Assembly: GCA_041556555.1 (NCBI GenBank)
Contig: JBFFIE010000005.1
Span: forward strand, 1 to 64,000
DNA from: SZUA-592 sp041556555
GTDB lineage: Bacteria > Pseudomonadota > Gammaproteobacteria > Eutrophobiales > Eutrophobiaceae
Direction of reading: 5' to 3'
Length of the DNA: 64,000 nt
The notes under the pieces were generated by a model. It saw only the letters and a list, made by a program, of their open reading frames with translations, had not been told where the DNA came from and made no database searches. Position 1 is the first letter of the stretch, and the number at the start of each line of letters is the position of its first letter. Both the position numbers and the translations under genes were made by a program. Positions 16,791 to 26,238 of the stretch are shown here, piece after piece.

Positions 16791-17831
16791 TTACCTGACA
16801 CTGACGGGGATGCTGGTTTTATCTTCCTGGTTTCCTGTCTGCTGGTTTATCAGCAAGGTCGCCTGGTAGATTGCCGCCAGCAGGCTCGACTCATTTGCCT
16901 TGCCGGTGCCGGCAAGTTCCAGGGCGGTCCCGTGGTCGACGGAAGTACGGATGATCGGCAGGCCGAGGGTGATATTGACGGTTTCACCGAATCCCTGTGC
17001 CTTGAGTACCGGCAGTCCCTGATCATGGTACATGCTTACTACGACATCAGTATGTTTGAGGTTTTCCGGAGTAAAGGCCGTGTCCGCGGGCAAGGGCCCG
17101 GTGAGTTTTATGCCTTCCTTTCTGCAATGTTCCAGGGCAGGGATGATGATGTCGATTTCTTCCGTACCCAGGTGACCATTTTCTCCGGCATGCGGATTCA
17201 GACCACAGACCAGGATTCGAGGATCAGCAATACCGAACCGGGATTGCAAATCGTGAAAGACTGTTCGTATCACTTTCATGACCAGTTCCCCGGTGATGTG
17301 CTGGCTGACACGGGAAAGTGGAACATGTGTCGTGACCAGGGCGACCCGGAGTTTTTCATTGGCCAGCATCATGACGGGAAAAGCGTCGCCGCAAAGATTA
17401 GCCAGGTACTCGGTATGTCCAATGAAGTGGTAACCGGCATCATTGATGTTTGCTTTGTGCACCGGTGCAGTGACCATGGCGTCGAAAACTCCATCAAGGC
17501 AAGCCCTGCAGGCTGTCTTCAGGGTTTCCAGTACATAAGCGGCATCCCTGAAATCCAGCTTGCCGGGGCATGAAGTAAACTTATGTATTACCGGCAGGAT
17601 ATTAAGCTGACCGGCGCGCTGGGGAATAGCAGGGTTAGCGGCTGAGAATTCCAGTAAATGCAATGGCAGGCCCAGTTTCCGGGCCCGGTTTATCAGCAGG
17701 TCCGGATCGGCAACAACGATGATTTCAGCAGGCAGGTCATTTTGCAGGGCCTGGACAACAATATCAGGACCGATACCTGCTGGTTCCCCGGGGGTCAGTG
17801 CTATCCTGGGACAGTTTCGATCAGTTCTCAT
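16791..17831 (-). CDS. pdxA: 4-hydroxythreonine-4-phosphate dehydrogenase PdxA
   Basis: This enzyme of about 346 residues oxidises 4-phosphohydroxy-threonine in pyridoxal phosphate synthesis. Family motifs are TPGEPAGIGPD at the N-terminus, the metal-binding His in VTAPVHKANIN and FIGHTEYLA, LNPHAGENGHLG, and MYHDQGLPVLK near the end. The ATG at 17831 overlaps the surA stop region and gives the family length. An upstream frame to 18032 lies inside surA and is not coding for PdxA. The gene is part of lptD-surA-pdxA-rsmA. Confidence 0.95.
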   Translation of the reverse strand: MRTDRNCPRIALTPGEPAGIGPDIVVQALQNDLPAEIIVVADPDLLINRARKLGLPLHLLEFSAANPAIPQRAGQLNILPVIHKFTSCPGKLDFRDAAYVLETLKTACRACLDGVFDAMVTAPVHKANINDAGYHFIGHTEYLANLCGDAFPVMMLANEKLRVALVTTHVPLSRVSQHITGELVMKVIRTVFHDLQSRFGIADPRILVCGLNPHAGENGHLGTEEIDIIIPALEHCRKEGIKLTGPLPADTAFTPENLKHTDVVVSMYHDQGLPVLKAQGFGETVNITLGLPIIRTSVDHGTALELAGTGKANESSLLAAIYQATLLINQQTGNQEDKTSIPVSVR

Positions 17832-19122
17832 CCAGCCGATATTCGACATAAGCCTCATCCCTGAGGGTGCGTAACCAGTTTTGCTGGGCCTCTTCGATCT
17901 TTCTTGCGCGGATGGCTTCCCGGGCTCGGGTGCGTTGCAGGTCTTCACTGTTGTCGTATTGTCTGCGTTCCAGGACCTGGATGATATGCCAGCCGAACCT
18001 GGTCCTGAAGGGATAGCTGATCTCACCTTCATCCAGGTTTTCCATTTCCTGTTCGAATTTCGGAACCAGATCCCCGGGATTGGCCCAGCTCAGTTCACCG
18101 CCATCAACGGCGCTCATAGTATCTTCAGAATGGGCGCGGGCAAGATCCCCGAAGTCTTCGCCGGCCAGAATACGCAAGCGTAACTGGTCCAGCCGTTCCC
18201 TGACATCGTCGTCCGTCATTAACTGGTTGGGCGTGATAAGGATGTGGCGTGCCTTGGTCTGGGTGACAATATTTTCCCGCTGTTCACCACGAATGTCAGT
18301 TAGTTCGATGATATGGAAACCACTCGGGCTTTCAATGATGTTACTTATATCGCCCTTTTCCATGGTTCTCACTATACCCGCAAACAGGGTGGGTATCTCT
18401 TCCGCCTTACGCCAACCGAGGTCGCCACCATCAAGGGCCTGTTGACTGTTTGAAACCTCTATGGCCAGAGTCTGAAAGCTAGTACCAGCTTCGATCTCCT
18501 GCAAAACCTTTTCTGCCTTTGCCCTGACCTGTTCAGTTTCCGCTGCGGTCGGGGCCTCAGGCAAGGCAATCAGAATATGCGACAGGCGGTATTCATCCTG
18601 GTTTTCCTGGTTTCCCTGGTTTTCAATGAAGTTGTTGATTTCCCTCTCTGTGATGGTGACGCGGTTATCGATCTGTCGTTGTTGCAGCCGGGCAATTGTG
18701 ATCTCGTTACGAATGTTTTCGCGGAACATTTCATAACTGTAGCCGTCGCGTTCGAGGATGTCCCGAAACTGGGTCAGGCTCACCCCGTTTTCAGCCGCGA
18801 TGTTAGCAATGGTCGCATTCAAGGTTTCATCGTCTACCTGGATACCGGTATTGGCCGCAAACTGAAGCTGCAGCTTGTTAATGATCAGTCGTTCCAGGAC
18901 TTGTCGTTCCAGGATGTGGTCTGGCGGTGCCTGGGTACGGTTTTCTGCAATCTGTGCCTTGACGGTCCGAAGCTGGTTTTCCAACTCGCTTTGCATTACC
19001 ACATCATCATTTACGACTGCAACTATGCGGTCGAGTGGCACGCCTGCCTGGCTGTTGGCAAACAGGGCGATACCAGTAATTAATAACAATCTTTGAATCA
19101 AAATCTGAAATCTAGAACTCAC
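17821..19122 (-). CDS. surA: Periplasmic peptidyl-prolyl isomerase and chaperone SurA
   Basis: This 433-residue periplasmic chaperone delivers outer-membrane proteins, including LptD, to the BAM complex. A signal peptide (residues 1 to about 27) is followed by the SurA N-domain (LDRIVAVVNDDVVMQSEL). Two parvulin domains come next (around 180-275 with ALDGGDLGWRKAEEIP, and 285-385 with AVDGGELSWANPGDLVP), then a C-terminal helix. It overlaps the end of lptD by 11 bp and the start of pdxA, a tight operon. Confidence 0.97.
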   Translation of the reverse strand: MSSRFQILIQRLLLITGIALFANSQAGVPLDRIVAVVNDDVVMQSELENQLRTVKAQIAENRTQAPPDHILERQVLERLIINKLQLQFAANTGIQVDDETLNATIANIAAENGVSLTQFRDILERDGYSYEMFRENIRNEITIARLQQRQIDNRVTITEREINNFIENQGNQENQDEYRLSHILIALPEAPTAAETEQVRAKAEKVLQEIEAGTSFQTLAIEVSNSQQALDGGDLGWRKAEEIPTLFAGIVRTMEKGDISNIIESPSGFHIIELTDIRGEQRENIVTQTKARHILITPNQLMTDDDVRERLDQLRLRILAGEDFGDLARAHSEDTMSAVDGGELSWANPGDLVPKFEQEMENLDEGEISYPFRTRFGWHIIQVLERRQYDNSEDLQRTRAREAIRARKIEEAQQNWLRTLRDEAYVEYRLDEN

Positions 19123-21358
19123 TCTTAAACCCGGGAATATTTTCAGTAAGGAATGTTTCTGTGCCTGTGCCCAGCCCGACGAGGCCTTTCAGCTCGAGCT
19201 GGAAGAATATACCGGTATTATACTCATCATTGACCCCGGTTAGGAAACGCCTGGCCACTGTTCGGAAGGCCCAGCAACAACTCTCGTATTCAATTCCGGC
19301 AAATACGTCGACATTTTTCCTGTCCGGCAGGGCATAGACCCAGCGTGCCAGCGCGTTCCATTTTCTTGTGATGGGCCAGTGGAACGAGAGTTCCGTCTGT
19401 TCAATATCGGTAGTCGGGTTTTCCTGTGGCCTGCGGACCCGGTAGGCCAGGTTGATGACCTTGTTATCTGCCGGGTTGTATTGTGCAGCTGCCAGGACTT
19501 TTTCAGTCTTGCCCTCATTTGGGTCCCACTGGATGGTGCCCCGCAGGCGAAGTTGGTCAAGGATACTGGTCCCGACCTCTGCAACCAGGGGCGAGCTGCT
19601 GTTATCATTCGGCAACGAACCGGGCAGGACGACATCTTGCTCGTCCACGTAATAGATCTGGCCGAGGCTTGCATAGCCCAATTCCCGCCCGCTGTTGCTT
19701 TGGATCAGGCGTGATGTCAGTGCCAGGGTAAACTGGTTGGCATCACCGACCCGGTCAACACTGGAGAAGCGGTCTTCGCGGAACAGGGAGTCAAAGGAGA
19801 AACTGTATATGCCGGTGTCAAAGACAGGCAAGTCTGACTGGTCCTCGTCCGGTATATACAGGTAATACAAACGGGGCTCCAATGTGTGAATAAAGGATTT
19901 TCCCAGCAGGCGAGTATCACGTTCAAAGAAGAGACCCGTATCCACACTGGTAATCGGCAGTGTTAGGCTCGGGCTGGAACTGAACTGGGTGCCCGTATCG
20001 TGGAGATCATATTGGGTGTAGCGCACGCCGATTTTCGGTATGAAGAAGCTGGCTGGCGTGTACATCGGTAAGCTCACCGAGGGATAGAGGTGCAAACGTC
20101 CGCCATTCACATCTTCTGTCGGAAAACCATCATCGTCCCGGTCGAAATAAGCCACCTGGGAATTGAGTGCCAGGTTGAGTCGCCGGTTTTTGAAGGGACT
20201 GGCTGCATTAAACAGGACTTGCGGTAACCGTTGGTATGGACGAGATGTGAGGGGGATGGTGCTGTCAACGGTTTGGAAACCCTGGGCCCTGGCTGTCAGG
20301 TTCCACCAGCTACCGCTATACGCTACATCTGCCCGACGTTCCAGATACTGGATGCTAGTCAGGTTGATGGTAGAACCAAAATCATTGAAATATTCACTGT
20401 CAGAGACACGGCTGTAGGTTAGATAAAGCCTGCCCCTGTCCGCAAAGGATTGATTATGGGTAAAGTTAAACAAATTCCTGTCTTCATCGTTAAATTCGGA
20501 GTCATTAGGCAAATATTCCAGATTTAGTTCGCCATTCCCTCTTTTGAGCAGATAACGATACTCACCCATCATCATCAAGCCACTATCAGTGAGCATACGG
20601 GGAGTTATGGTTGCATCCATCTCCGGTGCAATATTCCAGTAATAGGGGGTTTGAACCTCAAAACCATTTCGATTGGTGCTACCAAAGCTAGGCACCAGGA
20701 ATCCGGATTTGCGGTCCTTGCTTAATGGGAAAGATATATAAGGTGTATAAAACATGGGGACATTCTTGATCCTGAGCACGGCATTGCGTGCTGAACCCCA
20801 TTTTTCTTCATGATCCAGCCGGATACGGCTGGAGCTGAAACGCCAGAAATTATCCTCCGGTTCGCAGGTTGTATAGGTGACCTGGGTTAATTTCGTCAGC
20901 CACGGATTTTCGTGATAGATGGTATTGGCCTTTCCCCGGCCGCGGTTTTCGAGAATGAAATAAAAAGCATCTTGAAGTGTAGTGGTTTCTTTTACGAAGT
21001 CGACCTGACCCGAGTCACTCTTGATATAAAGCATGTCGTCCCAGTATTCTACGGCGCCCATCATCGTTGCCGAATCGGATGGCTGATCATAGGTGATGTG
21101 ATCCGCCTTCAGTTGTTGTAGATTACGGGTAATCTCAACTTCGCCAACCAGTACCGAGAGGCCGTATTCTTCAAGTTCTGCCTCATCAGCTATGATGTAC
21201 ATTTCATCCACTGCGAGTTCCCGGTCGACTTCCGGTCGCTCAGGGATTGGCAAGCTGGCGGGGCAAAGCCCGGGTTCATTTTCCGCCGGCATTACGGTTG
21301 GTGACACGCCAGAAAGGAGCATCAAAACTAGCAGGTATTTATACAGGGACCAGTTCAA
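19112..21358 (-). CDS. lptD: LPS-assembly outer-membrane protein LptD
   Basis: This 748-residue protein inserts lipopolysaccharide into the outer leaflet with LptE. A signal peptide is followed by an OstA/LptA-like beta-jellyroll (about residues 50-165) and the large C-terminal barrel. The four cysteines needed for the rearranging disulfides are present: Cys32, Cys165 and the pair Cys694-Cys695. It is the first gene of the lptD-surA-pdxA-rsmA operon and is divergent from the SDR gene at 21507. Confidence 0.96.
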   Translation of the reverse strand: MNWSLYKYLLVLMLLSGVSPTVMPAENEPGLCPASLPIPERPEVDRELAVDEMYIIADEAELEEYGLSVLVGEVEITRNLQQLKADHITYDQPSDSATMMGAVEYWDDMLYIKSDSGQVDFVKETTTLQDAFYFILENRGRGKANTIYHENPWLTKLTQVTYTTCEPEDNFWRFSSSRIRLDHEEKWGSARNAVLRIKNVPMFYTPYISFPLSKDRKSGFLVPSFGSTNRNGFEVQTPYYWNIAPEMDATITPRMLTDSGLMMMGEYRYLLKRGNGELNLEYLPNDSEFNDEDRNLFNFTHNQSFADRGRLYLTYSRVSDSEYFNDFGSTINLTSIQYLERRADVAYSGSWWNLTARAQGFQTVDSTIPLTSRPYQRLPQVLFNAASPFKNRRLNLALNSQVAYFDRDDDGFPTEDVNGGRLHLYPSVSLPMYTPASFFIPKIGVRYTQYDLHDTGTQFSSSPSLTLPITSVDTGLFFERDTRLLGKSFIHTLEPRLYYLYIPDEDQSDLPVFDTGIYSFSFDSLFREDRFSSVDRVGDANQFTLALTSRLIQSNSGRELGYASLGQIYYVDEQDVVLPGSLPNDNSSSPLVAEVGTSILDQLRLRGTIQWDPNEGKTEKVLAAAQYNPADNKVINLAYRVRRPQENPTTDIEQTELSFHWPITRKWNALARWVYALPDRKNVDVFAGIEYESCCWAFRTVARRFLTGVNDEYNTGIFFQLELKGLVGLGTGTETFLTENIPGFKSEF

Positions 21359-21506
21359 GCTTTATGATGTTTTTTAGAATTATCTATTGGCGTGATGCTG
21401 CTAAAATCTCATAGAATGCCTTTATCTTCAAATTTTTAAGCTTAATTGCTGTCGAACTGGTCTGCTCAATGCATGGGAAAGTGACTACAGAAGTGGATAC
21501 CGCTTA

Positions 21507-22334
21507 ATGAAACCAAAGTCTGTACTAATTACTGGCTGTTCCAGCGGTATTGGTTTTCATGTAGCCAACACCCTCAAAGACCGTGGCTACCGTATTTTTG
21601 CTTCCGCACGGAAATCAAATGATGTCGAGGAGCTTAAACAGCTTGGACTTGAATCCGTGCAACTGGATCTGGCTAATAGCGCATCAATAGATTCTGCACT
21701 GGATTTTGTGCTGAAATCTACCGGTGGTGAACTATATGGTCTCTTTAATAATGGTGCATTTGGAATCGTTGGCGCAGTTGAAGACCTCAGTCGGGATGCC
21801 ATAAGGGACCTGTTCGAGGCGAATCTTTTCGGTACCCATGAATTGACCACACGGGTTATCCCGGTAATGCGACAACAGGGCTTTGGCCGGATAATCCAGA
21901 ACAGTTCGGTGCTGGGTTTTGTCGCCCTGAAATTCCGCGGCGCCTATAATGCATCCAAGTATGCTTTGGAAGGTTTAACGGATACCCTGCGCATGGAACT
22001 TGAAGGTTCCGGTATTCATGTCTCGTTAATTGAACCAGGCCCTATTGAAAGTGAGTTTCGGAAGAACGCGTTTCTTGCTTACAGGAAATACATTGACAAA
22101 GAACATAGTTACTTTCGTGATTTATATGATACCCAGGAAATACGCATGCAAACTGAGGGACCGGTGGTGCCATTTACCCTGGGGCCGGAAGCAGTATGCA
22201 AAAAAGTTGTTCATGCCCTAGAGAGCAAGCGGCCTAAAGCACGTTACTTTGTGACCTTTCCAACATATTTATTTGGAACCTTGAAACGTTTGCTCCCGGA
22301 TAGAGTACTGGACAGCATACTTATCCGTATCTAA
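21507..22334 (+). CDS. Short-chain dehydrogenase/reductase (classical SDR)
   Basis: This 275-residue Rossmann-fold oxidoreductase has the NAD(P)-binding TGCSSGIGFHVA near residue 9, a catalytic Ser (SSVLGF near 135) and the YNASK active-site Tyr/Lys near 150. It resembles YbbO/17-beta-hydroxysteroid-dehydrogenase-like SDRs that act on aldehydes, retinoids or steroids. A C-terminal hydrophobic stretch (TYLFGTLKRLLP) may sit at the membrane. The substrate is unknown. It is divergent from lptD and stands as a single gene. Confidence 0.88.
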   Translation: MKPKSVLITGCSSGIGFHVANTLKDRGYRIFASARKSNDVEELKQLGLESVQLDLANSASIDSALDFVLKSTGGELYGLFNNGAFGIVGAVEDLSRDAIRDLFEANLFGTHELTTRVIPVMRQQGFGRIIQNSSVLGFVALKFRGAYNASKYALEGLTDTLRMELEGSGIHVSLIEPGPIESEFRKNAFLAYRKYIDKEHSYFRDLYDTQEIRMQTEGPVVPFTLGPEAVCKKVVHALESKRPKARYFVTFPTYLFGTLKRLLPDRVLDSILIRI

Positions 22335-22407
22335 AACTCACAATACATAATAAAGATTTAACAATTATCTTGTGATAATTTATTAAAAATAATTCAATCG
22401 AAATGCC

Positions 22408-22971
22408 ATGAATACGCTGAATAAATCTTTACTCATTTTACTGATTACCCAGTTCACTGCCTGTACCGCTCCGGCAGCCAAGATCTATTCCGATCGCAAC
22501 CCGGATATAGATATTTCAGGCGCCACGACTTTTGCCTGGTTGAAAGACGAGTATCTATTGGTGAGTTCTGAAGAATCCAATCCCATTGTGGCAGCAAAGG
22601 TTGCCAAGGCAATAGAGTTCGAGATGCGAAAAAAAGGTTATGTCCTTGTCAAAGATCCGGAAACGGCCGATCTGGCGGTAGCATTTACTGTTGGTAGCCG
22701 TGAAGAGGTCGACATCCGGTCTTTCCCGGTGACCTATGGTGGAGGATTCCGTTGGGGCGGTCCTTATTACGGAGGAAGTTCAGTCTATGTTGGCACGGAG
22801 ACACGTGCCGTCACCTATACGAAAGGCAGGTTGGCGATAGATGTATTTCACGTCGCATCCAGACAACCGGTCTGGCACGGTCTTGCCACCAAGACCATCA
22901 CAAGTTCGGATGAGAAAAACATGGATGAACTTATCAAGGATACGGTCGAGCGAATCCTTGCGAAGTTTTAA
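22408..22971 (+). CDS. DUF4136-domain lipoprotein
   Basis: This 187-residue protein begins with a lipoprotein signal peptide, LLILLITQFTAC, with the lipid-modified Cys at residue 19. The mature part matches the DUF4136 family (DISGATTFAWLKDE, KGYVLVKDPETADLAVAFTV, TKGRLAIDVFH, WHGLATKTI). These periplasm-facing lipoproteins have no agreed function. It lies between the SDR gene and the convergent yhbY gene. Confidence 0.85.
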   Translation: MNTLNKSLLILLITQFTACTAPAAKIYSDRNPDIDISGATTFAWLKDEYLLVSSEESNPIVAAKVAKAIEFEMRKKGYVLVKDPETADLAVAFTVGSREEVDIRSFPVTYGGGFRWGGPYYGGSSVYVGTETRAVTYTKGRLAIDVFHVASRQPVWHGLATKTITSSDEKNMDELIKDTVERILAKF

Positions 22972-22984
22972 GCCGAGCAGCCAG

Positions 22985-23281
22985 TTATGCAGGTAGCGGA
23001 ATGCGGGGTTTTTCCATATTTCGCCGGAAAAGAGTGACTGTATTTCCAATCTTCTGAACATTTTCGGAAGACGTTTGCCGGCAAATCTCGGAAATGATTC
23101 GGTCCCTTTCCTCACGTTTACCGACCCGGACTTTGATCTTGATCAACTCATGGTGTTTCAGGGCATTCTCAATTTCAGAGAGGACCTGATCGGTAAGCCC
23201 ATGCTGCCCCAGCCAGATTATCGGTTTTTTCTCATGCGCCAGTGTTCGCAGGTATTTTTCCTGGCGTTTGCTTAGAACCAT
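22985..23281 (-). CDS. yhbY: Ribosome assembly RNA-binding protein YhbY (CRM domain)
   Basis: This 98-residue single CRM-domain protein has the GxxG loop in WLGQHGLTD and the segment HELIKIKVRVGKREERDRI. YhbY binds pre-50S particles and helps large-subunit assembly. The length and motifs fit the family well. It starts 4 bp after the end of the upstream GGDEF gene, so the two are probably co-transcribed. In many relatives yhbY stands beside rlmE-ftsH; here it does not. Confidence 0.94.
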   Translation of the reverse strand: MVLSKRQEKYLRTLAHEKKPIIWLGQHGLTDQVLSEIENALKHHELIKIKVRVGKREERDRIISEICRQTSSENVQKIGNTVTLFRRNMEKPRIPLPA

Positions 23282-23284
23282 GAT

Positions 23285-24406
23285 TCAAGAAACCTCGGCT
23301 TGCTCTATTAGCAAGGCATCTCGATCATAACAAAGTGTCTTGTTGCGACCGCTGTTTTTTGCCATATACAGGGCCTGGTCTGCCTGTTCAACAAAACGGT
23401 TCGCTGCTTCGGCAGCATGCTGGATTTCCTCGGCAGAGAGGGTGCTGATACCGATGGATACTGTGAGTGAAATTTCATTTTCATTTTCATCCTCGAATGG
23501 TCTGGTGGCGATCATTTGCCGGATTCTTTCGGCGATCTCCATTGCCTTTTCCGAGGCGGTTTGCAGCAAAATGACTGTGAATTCCTCGCCACCATAACGG
23601 GCCACCACATCTATCTGCCGGACCTGTTCCTTGATTACCTGGGCTATGTAGCGCAACACCTGATCACCAGTCTGGTGACCATAGGTGTCGTTAATGTTTT
23701 TAAAATGGTCGGCATCAATGAATAGGCAACTGCTGGGATTTCCACTGCGGCGGATGCGTGAAATCTCCTCAGTGAGGCGTTGGTCAAAGTAACGGCGATT
23801 ATTCACACCTGTAAGGTTGTCAATCAGGCCCAGATATTTCAGATGTTCCCGTGCCAGGTTGTTATCCAGGCACACGGCAATGACGGCAGCCAGGTGTTTA
23901 AGAAAATCGGCACCGGCATTTTCATCAAAGCGGTCCTTGTCATTGCTGCCGATATTGTAACTGCCGATCAGGCGGCCTTTGTGCAGAAGGGGCAGCAGGG
24001 CAATACTGGCTGGTTGTGTATCGGCATCGGGAAACAGGATGGCATGGGTTTCAAGCTGATACCGTGTCAATAGAGGCGAGAGCAGGCCCTGGTAAATCCG
24101 GGTCAGGCAGGAATTTTCGTGAATGAAGAATAGATTGGGATTATCGGTGATCTCATGGTCGGATTGCTCAAACAGCCGCTGGATTTCGTAATCGCTGTCT
24201 ACCAGAACAAGGGTGACATAATCCCAGTTAAATATCTCCTTGCTATGACATATGACCTGATCGAGAAACTCTTCAAGAGATTCGGAATCCATTAACTGTA
24301 TTTCAAAGTTCTGAAACTTCCTGAGAATAGTCTCATTACGACGCGCACCCTCAAGCAATTCCGAGTACTTTTCTTTCAACTCCGAAATCTGCTCCTGAGA
24401 TCTCAT
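23285..24406 (-). CDS. Diguanylate cyclase with DUF484/GAF-like sensor domain
   Basis: This 373-residue cytoplasmic protein has a short N-terminal coiled coil (residues 1-30), a DUF484/GAF-like domain (about 35-185) and a GGDEF domain (about 195-360). The active site reads GGEEF at 272-276. The inhibitory I-site RQID (263-266) is five residues upstream, so it should be an active, product-inhibited cyclase making cyclic di-GMP. No membrane segment is seen, so the signal is internal. The ligand of the sensor domain is unknown. It is co-directional with yhbY. Confidence 0.92.
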   Translation of the reverse strand: MRSQEQISELKEKYSELLEGARRNETILRKFQNFEIQLMDSESLEEFLDQVICHSKEIFNWDYVTLVLVDSDYEIQRLFEQSDHEITDNPNLFFIHENSCLTRIYQGLLSPLLTRYQLETHAILFPDADTQPASIALLPLLHKGRLIGSYNIGSNDKDRFDENAGADFLKHLAAVIAVCLDNNLAREHLKYLGLIDNLTGVNNRRYFDQRLTEEISRIRRSGNPSSCLFIDADHFKNINDTYGHQTGDQVLRYIAQVIKEQVRQIDVVARYGGEEFTVILLQTASEKAMEIAERIRQMIATRPFEDENENEISLTVSIGISTLSAEEIQHAAEAANRFVEQADQALYMAKNSGRNKTLCYDRDALLIEQAEVS

Positions 24407-24536
24407 GGGATACTCATCCGCCTGATATTTATAAAGTAGTATATCCGTTTTAATGGTAAAATTAACCCGGAAAATCAGAAATATTCCGTGATCTACATCG
24501 CTTAAACTATTCTTGATAGCCTGGAAAATTCACTAC

Positions 24537-24788
24537 ATGCTAAAAATAATTGTTATTGTTTTCTTGCTGTTTAGTCAGTGTTTTTTGCCCTCCGCATTTG
24601 CGGATGTAAACGAACTCAGGCTACAACTTGCTGAAATTCAGGATATGATTGAAATTGAAAAGAAAAATAATGAAGATCTGAAGGACACCCTGTTTACCAG
24701 GAAGATCGAGCTGGCTGAGCTCAGGAAAAAACTGTCTTCCCTGGAAGAAGAGGTTGCTTTATTGAAAGCAGATCTGGATGTCCAATAA
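24537..24788 (+). CDS. Small secreted coiled-coil protein A
   Basis: This 83-residue protein has a signal peptide (IIVIVFLLFSQCFLPSAFA) followed by a single coiled coil of about 60 residues with repeated Leu/Glu/Lys heptads (LRLQLAEIQDMIE, LRKKLSSLEEEVALL). I do not recognise a family. I took the ATG at 24537. It is followed 25 bp later by a paralogue with the same layout, so the two probably form a pair exported to the periplasm. The function is unknown; a Lpp-like or adaptor role is possible but unsupported. Confidence 0.65.
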   Translation: MLKIIVIVFLLFSQCFLPSAFADVNELRLQLAEIQDMIEIEKKNNEDLKDTLFTRKIELAELRKKLSSLEEEVALLKADLDVQ

Positions 24789-24813
24789 AACACAATAATA
24801 TGGAGCATATATT

Positions 24814-25050
24814 ATGAAGATAATACCAGGCTTACTTGTTTTACTGGCGCTTGTCTCAATTGTTTCCAGGGCAGAGGAAGAGAACCCTGCAGCAAAGCTT
24901 GATGAAATTAATGAGATGGTTGAAGCAGAACAGGAACTGAATATGAAACTCAAAGGTGATGTGGATACCAGGGATGCCGAGCTGGCACGATTAAAACAAA
25001 AGCTGGAAGCTCTGGAAGAGGAGCTGAACGAGCAGAACACTAATAACTAG
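24814..25050 (+). CDS. Small secreted coiled-coil protein B (paralogue of A)
   Basis: This 78-residue protein has a short signal peptide (IIPGLLVLLALVSIVSRA) and a coiled coil that parallels protein A segment by segment. KLDEINEMVEAEQELNMKLK matches the IQDMIEIEKKNNEDLK region of A, and ARLKQKLEALEEEL matches AELRKKLSSLEEEV. A GGAGCATATATT ribosome site precedes the ATG. The two genes are a tandem duplication that has diverged. The function is not known. Confidence 0.65.
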   Translation: MKIIPGLLVLLALVSIVSRAEEENPAAKLDEINEMVEAEQELNMKLKGDVDTRDAELARLKQKLEALEEELNEQNTNN

Positions 25051-25134
25051 ATAATGTTTAACCTGAGGCCCTCAAGTTCATCATTATAACTCACAGAAGA
25101 TGATAACAAACCGGACTGGATTTTTTTAAGGGCT

Positions 25135-26160
25135 CTAAAATTTTTCAAACGGATATATCTGTTTCCAGTCGGTCTTCATATTAACGACAGTCCATTTATT
25201 TTTACTCGCTTCATCCAGGGCTTTGTCCAGCCTGCCTATATGGGAATCGCGATCATAGGCCCATTCACGTTCAGCATCGGTGTGATGCACGATCAGGCAA
25301 AAACCCGTACTTCCTCTCTCGCATGTCCACTGCAACATTTGTAGGTCGCCATCAGAGTTACCGAAGGCAGCCAGTGGACGACGACCGATGTGCTGGTTAA
25401 TGGCAACCGGTTTACCTTCCTTATCATTGAAGAAATTCAGATCAGGTAGGCGGACTAGGACGGGCCTTCCCTCTCGTATTTCAAATTTTGTCTTGATGCT
25501 GGAGCCAATCACCTGTTCGGGCGGAACACCATAAACTTTTTCAGAGAACACTCTCATAAATTCAATACCTCCACCTGAAACTATAAAAACCTTGAATTGG
25601 TTGGCACGCAGGTAATCCATGAGTTCCAGCATCGGCTTAAAGACCATCTCTGTATAGCTTCGACCGGTTGCGGGATGCCGGGCCGTCGTTATCCATTCGC
25701 TTACATGGTTTGCAAATTTTTCTGTGGTCATACCAGTATGTGTTCCCATGAATAAATCCAAAAGTGCCTCCTCACCATCTGCCAGGGCAGCATTCAGATT
25801 ACCTTTTAACATCGAAGCAAAGGGTTCCTTGCTCTTCCATTCCGGATTTTGCGGGGCCATTGCTCTGACTCGATCAAACGCATAGACGGCCTGAAAATAA
25901 AGAGGCTGTTCACTCCAGAGTGTGCCATCGTTATCGAAGACGGCAATGCGCTCTGCTGGAGCTACATAGTCTGTGCTGTCTTTGCGGGTAACTTTTTCGA
26001 CAAAACTAATAACATCGTTTTTGGCACTGGTATCGTTCCAGGAGGGTAAAGGTTCATTAGCACAAGCGGTTGTGACTACTGCAAGCAAGATTGCAGAGAG
26101 TAGGAATAATAACCTTAATGCAGATGTCCCGGTGCGCGTTTCGGGTCGTGTCATGTTCAT
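25135..26160 (-). CDS. HAD-family phosphatase, putative lipoprotein or secreted
   Basis: This HAD-superfamily hydrolase of about 341 residues carries motif I DNDGTLW (nucleophile Asp in IAVFDNDGTLW), a motif II region FIVSGGGIEF, and motif III/IV in AFGNSDGDLQML. An N-terminal hydrophobic segment ends in VVTTACANE, which reads as a lipoprotein or signal cleavage site. The phosphatase would therefore act in the periplasm. I placed the start at the ATG at 26160; a longer frame to 26205 and a start at 26154 are possible. It lies downstream of the sulfatase and FGE genes on the same strand and may belong to that operon. The substrate is unknown. Confidence 0.82.
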   Translation of the reverse strand: MNMTRPETRTGTSALRLLFLLSAILLAVVTTACANEPLPSWNDTSAKNDVISFVEKVTRKDSTDYVAPAERIAVFDNDGTLWSEQPLYFQAVYAFDRVRAMAPQNPEWKSKEPFASMLKGNLNAALADGEEALLDLFMGTHTGMTTEKFANHVSEWITTARHPATGRSYTEMVFKPMLELMDYLRANQFKVFIVSGGGIEFMRVFSEKVYGVPPEQVIGSSIKTKFEIREGRPVLVRLPDLNFFNDKEGKPVAINQHIGRRPLAAFGNSDGDLQMLQWTCERGSTGFCLIVHHTDAEREWAYDRDSHIGRLDKALDEASKNKWTVVNMKTDWKQIYPFEKF

Positions 26161-26238
26161 GTCGATGTTCTTTTTCGCATTAGAAATCAGAAGTGCAGGG
26201 CGCAACGACTGTTGCGCCCTGTAAGATGAAGGCGGATC

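Noticed and set aside
16740..17573. 277-codon plus-strand ORF opposite pdxA
   Set aside because: It is the antisense shadow of pdxA, and its composition is not that of a known protein.
17832..18032. N-terminal extension of PdxA to 18032
   Set aside because: It lies fully inside surA and encodes residues not found in PdxA; the ATG at 17831 gives the family length.
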